This document shows positions 60,793-64,000 of a stretch of 64,000 nucleotides of DNA, piece by piece. The stretch comes from Brevipalpus yothersi (Eukaryota; Arthropoda; Arachnida; Trombidiformes; Tenuipalpidae): contig QZCP01000457.1 in NCBI GenBank assembly GCA_003956705.1, positions 62,001 to 126,000 on the forward strand. The letters are read 5' to 3'. The position numbers and the translations under genes were made by a program. The notes under the pieces were generated by a model. The model was not told where the DNA came from. It worked only from the letters and a program-made list of their open reading frames with translations, and did no database searches. The stretch's first letter is position 1, and each line of letters starts with the position of its first letter.

Positions 60793-61406
60793 GATGTCGA
60801 TAGTTGGATTCAGAAGTCACAATTTAGATAGAACTAAGACAAAATTTTTCGAAACTTTGTTCACTTGAGCTGAGGAGCAGATTGATTTTTGAGCTTAAAA
60901 AAGCAGACCTTTTATAGTAGGAATACTTTCAACTTTGAATCATTCGAAAATCGTTCATAAGAAATCGAATTGATCAGATCAAATTTCGAACATTGGGTGC
61001 AGACAAAGAAAATTTCGGATAAAGCTCGATGAATCATATCCTGAATTAGTACAGTAAACTTGACTTAATTCTCAGAATAGTACACGTATCCGAATTTCAT
61101 GAGTGTTGAGTTTTCTCATTAAACTGGCGGCATTTTCCATTAATGAGGTCAAAGTTGAGAAAAACCATTAGTTCAAGATTTCATGATCAATCAGATATTT
61201 GATTTTCATCGTGAAAAATTGTTGTTTCTGCATAAGAATCAAGGTTGATTGTTAGAAATGGTCTCTCTATTAATTGGATCAATCATCATGTTTTCAAATG
61301 TTCATCCGAGGAGACATTTTTCGAAGAGAGGGGAAGTTCCTCTGAGTTACAGTGTTTTTTGCTCATTTTGTTCCACAGAGATTCTCCTTAGCAGTGTTTC
61401 TAGGAA
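60793..61406. other. Intergenic region, promoter of the small secreted gene and receptor 3' side
   Basis: Contains the TATA box of the 60610-60792 gene and the 3' UTR of the minus-strand receptor. No other gene recognised. Confidence 0.45.
60908..60916 (-). promoter_or_regulatory. TATA box of the small secreted protein gene
   Basis: Minus strand reads TATAAAAGG, 116 bases before the ATG at 60792. The same nonamer precedes the paralogue at 63757. Confidence 0.7.
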
Positions 61407-62733
61407 TTAATCATTATCTTCTTCACTAGGAATTGTAAGTTTAACCATCATCGAGAAGCAAGCCAATTCTAGTAGTGCCTGTAATCAAATTCACTAACAA
61501 ATTACTTTTTATTTTTGCTTATAAGATATAAACACAAATTCCTTCTAACAGAAACTTTGGGCACTTACGATCATGAAGCTATAATGAGAAACAGGAGCAG
61601 CATCGAAAATCGTGAAAATTCCTCTCAACCGTGTGCAATCAATTTGATTGTAAACTTTCATAGTGATCAACATAGATCTTTCATTGATCATAAGTGAGAA
61701 TAACCTTTTTCTCAATTTGTCACTCTGCAAAAGACAAATGAAAGCTAACGTTTGGTCACAAACAGGATCAATTATGGAATACCTTTTTGGATATTCTTGA
61801 GCCTAGAATCAAGATTGGAATGAAAAAAACTAGAAAAAATATGGTGAGCGTGCAAATAGCCACTATTCTAGCTCCAAGATCAACCAGTCCTAAAGATACA
61901 GCCACAGTTCCCATGTTAATGACACAGGTCAATATTAAGAGTCCAATTAAATTTTTCCAATAGCTGTTGCAATCATGAATAAAATTTGAGAGAAAATTGT
62001 ATCGATTGATAAGTTCTAATTTTTTAGCAGAATTCTCTCGCGAGAAGATGTGAATATCAAGAGATAGTACATCTCTATAGCAAGTATCATTGCAAACTAA
62101 CACGGCTAAAGCTAACATCAAAGATGTAATCAATTGAGCAAAACAATAATAAGTGGTGACAGCCCATACACCTGACCATGATAAATTGATTGTCAGAACA
62201 TAGATAAAATCATTGTACACCAGATGAGTGGCAAAATCAAAGATTCCATAGAATATACCCAATACAACAAAGATGTGATCAAATTTTGGAAGAATAATGG
62301 AAGACCAAATTCTAATTTGCTCACTGGGTTGACTGAGGATTTGATTTTCAATGGTAATAGCTGTGGAAAATTGGAATATTTTCCACCAATTCATCTTCCT
62401 TTTCTTGTCTTGAGAGTATAGCATGATCAGTTTGAAGCATACACAAGTTGCCAGGAATAAGGCTGCTGAAAGGCAGAATAAATGGCCAACTTTCCAATGA
62501 TAGTAGAAAGGATTACCCAGAAATATGTTCCATGAGTGATCCCGAGTGATGACAAATATTAAATATCTAATCCAACTAATGAGGAACAATAGCAAAGAAA
62601 TTACTGTTGAATTTCGAAACCAAAAACCTCGGTGAGAAATCCTACGGCTATCAGTTCTAATAGGAATTCCCCACTTTTGAATATATTCATCGATTCTAGA
62701 ATTTCTTTGATCAGATGGATCAATGCCAGCCAT
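61407..62733 (-). CDS. Gustatory-receptor-like seven-helix protein
   Basis: Probable chemosensory receptor in the arthropod gustatory receptor superfamily. Three exons, 61783-62733, 61569-61724 and 61407-61478, all phase 0, give 392 residues, typical for the family. About seven hydrophobic segments are visible, for example VISLLLFLISWIRYLIFVI, LFCLSAALFLATCVCF, FVVLGIFYGIFDF, YCFAQLITSLMLALAVLV, NLIGLLILTCVINMGTVAV and ICTLTIFFLVFFIPILILG. As in many such genes, the large first exon is followed by two short C-terminal exons (the last encodes ALLELACFSMMVKLTIPSEE). The family call rests on topology, length and exon plan, not on a decisive motif; the usual TYhhhhhQF motif is not obvious. Confidence 0.7.
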
Positions 62734-63756
62734 TTAAAGATTTAGAAAAGGTATTTTATGTGAGAGTTCTCACAGAAAGCAACTTACAGTAATCCAAAGA
62801 AAATGACGGAATTGAAATACTCCCACCGAAAATCCAGCAAATTAGATACTCTCGATTAGAGTATGGAATCGATGTGCACGCAAAATGTGAAGAGATTGCG
62901 ACATTGTAACGCTTAATTAGCTGGATATGAGATACTCCAATTAAAGCCGAAGAACATCAACATGATATTGGTGGAAGTTTTGTATAATATAAACCTTCCT
63001 CAACTCTTAGGCATAGCCTTTACACACATTATTGATCTGTGGCTTACGGATAGTTACTCATCAATAATGATGCATTGTCCGAATATTCATTCATTCAAGA
63101 ATAAGCAATTATTTACCTTAATTACCCAAAAATTTTCGAGTTCGTTCATTATTTGATAAAAACTAACTGCTGTCTATTTGTACCACTTTTATAAAATTAG
63201 CTAATAGCTAGAATAAAAATGACTATTCAAACTGGAAAAAATTATCCTTCAAAAGAAATACATGTACTTGATGACCCAGACTGAATCAAATTGATAAAAA
63301 GTGTCAAAAAGAATCAATTTTCAATCATAATTCAAATGAGTTCAGACAGTAATTCGTCTGGAAATCTTGAACATTATCTATTAGAAAGCTTTTAAAATAA
63401 TCAAATTTAGCCTTGTCACTTCAATATAATCTCAAATGGACATTGCTCTCAGTTAAATTACATGAGAACAAATTTGCGTGTATTCACCACACTGGACGAT
63501 TGGACCTACTAGCACAAGCTGAAATTACAACTAAATATTAGCTTTTTGGTTATTACAATTGGGTCCGGAAACGACATTTCATATCGATCCACGAAAAGTT
63601 GGGATCTCATTAATATTTTAGGTATAAAAGGAGTTGTTTTGGATATCGAAAATCACTTCTCTTTTCATCTCAAGTGGAAAAAGTTCACATACAAATCAAA
63701 TTTGTGTTTACTATTTCAATTGTTACCATCAACTAAAAGTAACTTCCAACTTCATC
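62734..63756. other. Intergenic region before the last small gene
   Basis: No other gene recognised. AT-rich, with the receptor promoter side and the TATA box of the 63757 gene at 63623-63631. Confidence 0.45.
63623..63631 (+). promoter_or_regulatory. TATA box of the second small secreted protein gene
   Basis: TATAAAAGG, 126 bases upstream of the ATG at 63757, matching in sequence and spacing the box of the paralogue at 60610-60792. Confidence 0.7.
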
Positions 63757-63879
63757 ATGAACTTCTCCTTTGTCTTCGTCTTGATGGTCGCTGCTATTGC
63801 TTCTCTTGCTACTTACTCCGAAGCTGGCTACAAGAAACACTACAAGAAACATTATCACCACAAGAAATACTACCCATAA
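63757..63879 (+). CDS. Small secreted Lys/His/Tyr-rich peptide, paralogue
   Basis: A 40-residue precursor: MNFSFVFVLMVAAIASLATY signal peptide, SEAG junction, then a mature part of about 16 residues, YKKHYKKHYHHKKYYP. The longer open frame upstream starts without support; this ATG gives the signal peptide. The mature part is almost entirely Lys, His and Tyr, like a compact version of the 60610-60792 product. Function unknown; cationic cuticle or defence peptide are possibilities. Confidence 0.75.
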   Translation: MNFSFVFVLMVAAIASLATYSEAGYKKHYKKHYHHKKYYP

Positions 63880-64000
63880 TACCTCTGATGATGGACGCCC
63901 TGATTCGATGATGGAAAAAGTTTCAAGAATGATGGACTCTGGAAACCCACGTTTTGGTCATTCAAAAAGTTTATTTGTTAGTTTTCTTCCTTTACACACC

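Noticed and set aside
1..64000. tRNA, rRNA, CRISPR, prophage or insertion-sequence features
   Set aside because: Looked for characteristic TPsiC-box, repeat-spacer and transposase patterns by eye and found none convincing.

Overview
This window looks like nuclear DNA of an arthropod, most likely a mite. It is AT-rich, its genes are interrupted by mostly short GT-AG introns, and it encodes an innexin, a zona pellucida (ZP) domain cuticle-type protein, a gustatory-type seven-helix receptor and several animal housekeeping proteins. The mite call is an inference from gene style and compactness. I see no bacterial operons, CRISPR arrays, phage genes or recognisable tRNA/rRNA genes. All exon boundaries were read by eye from splice signals, reading phase and recalled family sequences, with no alignment run.

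Layout. 0.3-7.1 kb (+ strand): a peroxisomal 2-hydroxyacid oxidase, an innexin and a ZP membrane protein. 7.1-14.1 kb: gene-poor, full of CT/GA tracts, short inverted repeats and unrecognised GC-richer patches. 14.1-21 kb: a small odd Lys-rich reading frame with an in-frame stop, an NRDP1-type RING ligase with an unusual C-terminus (-), then more repeat-rich DNA and a 163-codon ORF that has a decayed second copy near 26.5 kb. 21.6-43.5 kb: a run of minus-strand genes (12-exon DUF389 membrane protein, tyrosine aminotransferase, carnitine palmitoyltransferase 2, ferrochelatase, DNMT1, inositol monophosphatase). 44.5-63.9 kb: compact and mixed in strand (NDUFAF8 and Fe65 only 60 bp apart, derlin-1, cyclin A divergent from TAF6, a lysyl oxidase-like gene, two unassigned possibly related proteins, two small secreted Lys/His/Tyr-rich proteins flanking a gustatory receptor).

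How the genes fit together. Several act in organelle metabolism: HAO in peroxisomes; CPT2, ferrochelatase and NDUFAF8 in mitochondria; TAT in amino-acid catabolism. Cyclin A, TAF6 and DNMT1 belong to cell-cycle, transcription and chromatin functions. The ZP protein, the lysyl oxidase-like enzyme and perhaps the small secreted peptides fit cuticle or extracellular matrix. Apart from shared divergent promoters and the NDUFAF8-Fe65 pair, nothing suggests that neighbours are functionally linked.

Points most worth a second look: a DNMT1 that lacks the CXXC zinc finger; the possible dicistronic NDUFAF8-Fe65 unit; a RING ligase whose C-terminus resembles the RRM region of LINE ORF1 proteins; the diverged duplicate at 20.5/26.5 kb; the CT-GA paired loci with clustered inverted repeats; and the small Lys-rich secreted peptide genes with matching TATA boxes.
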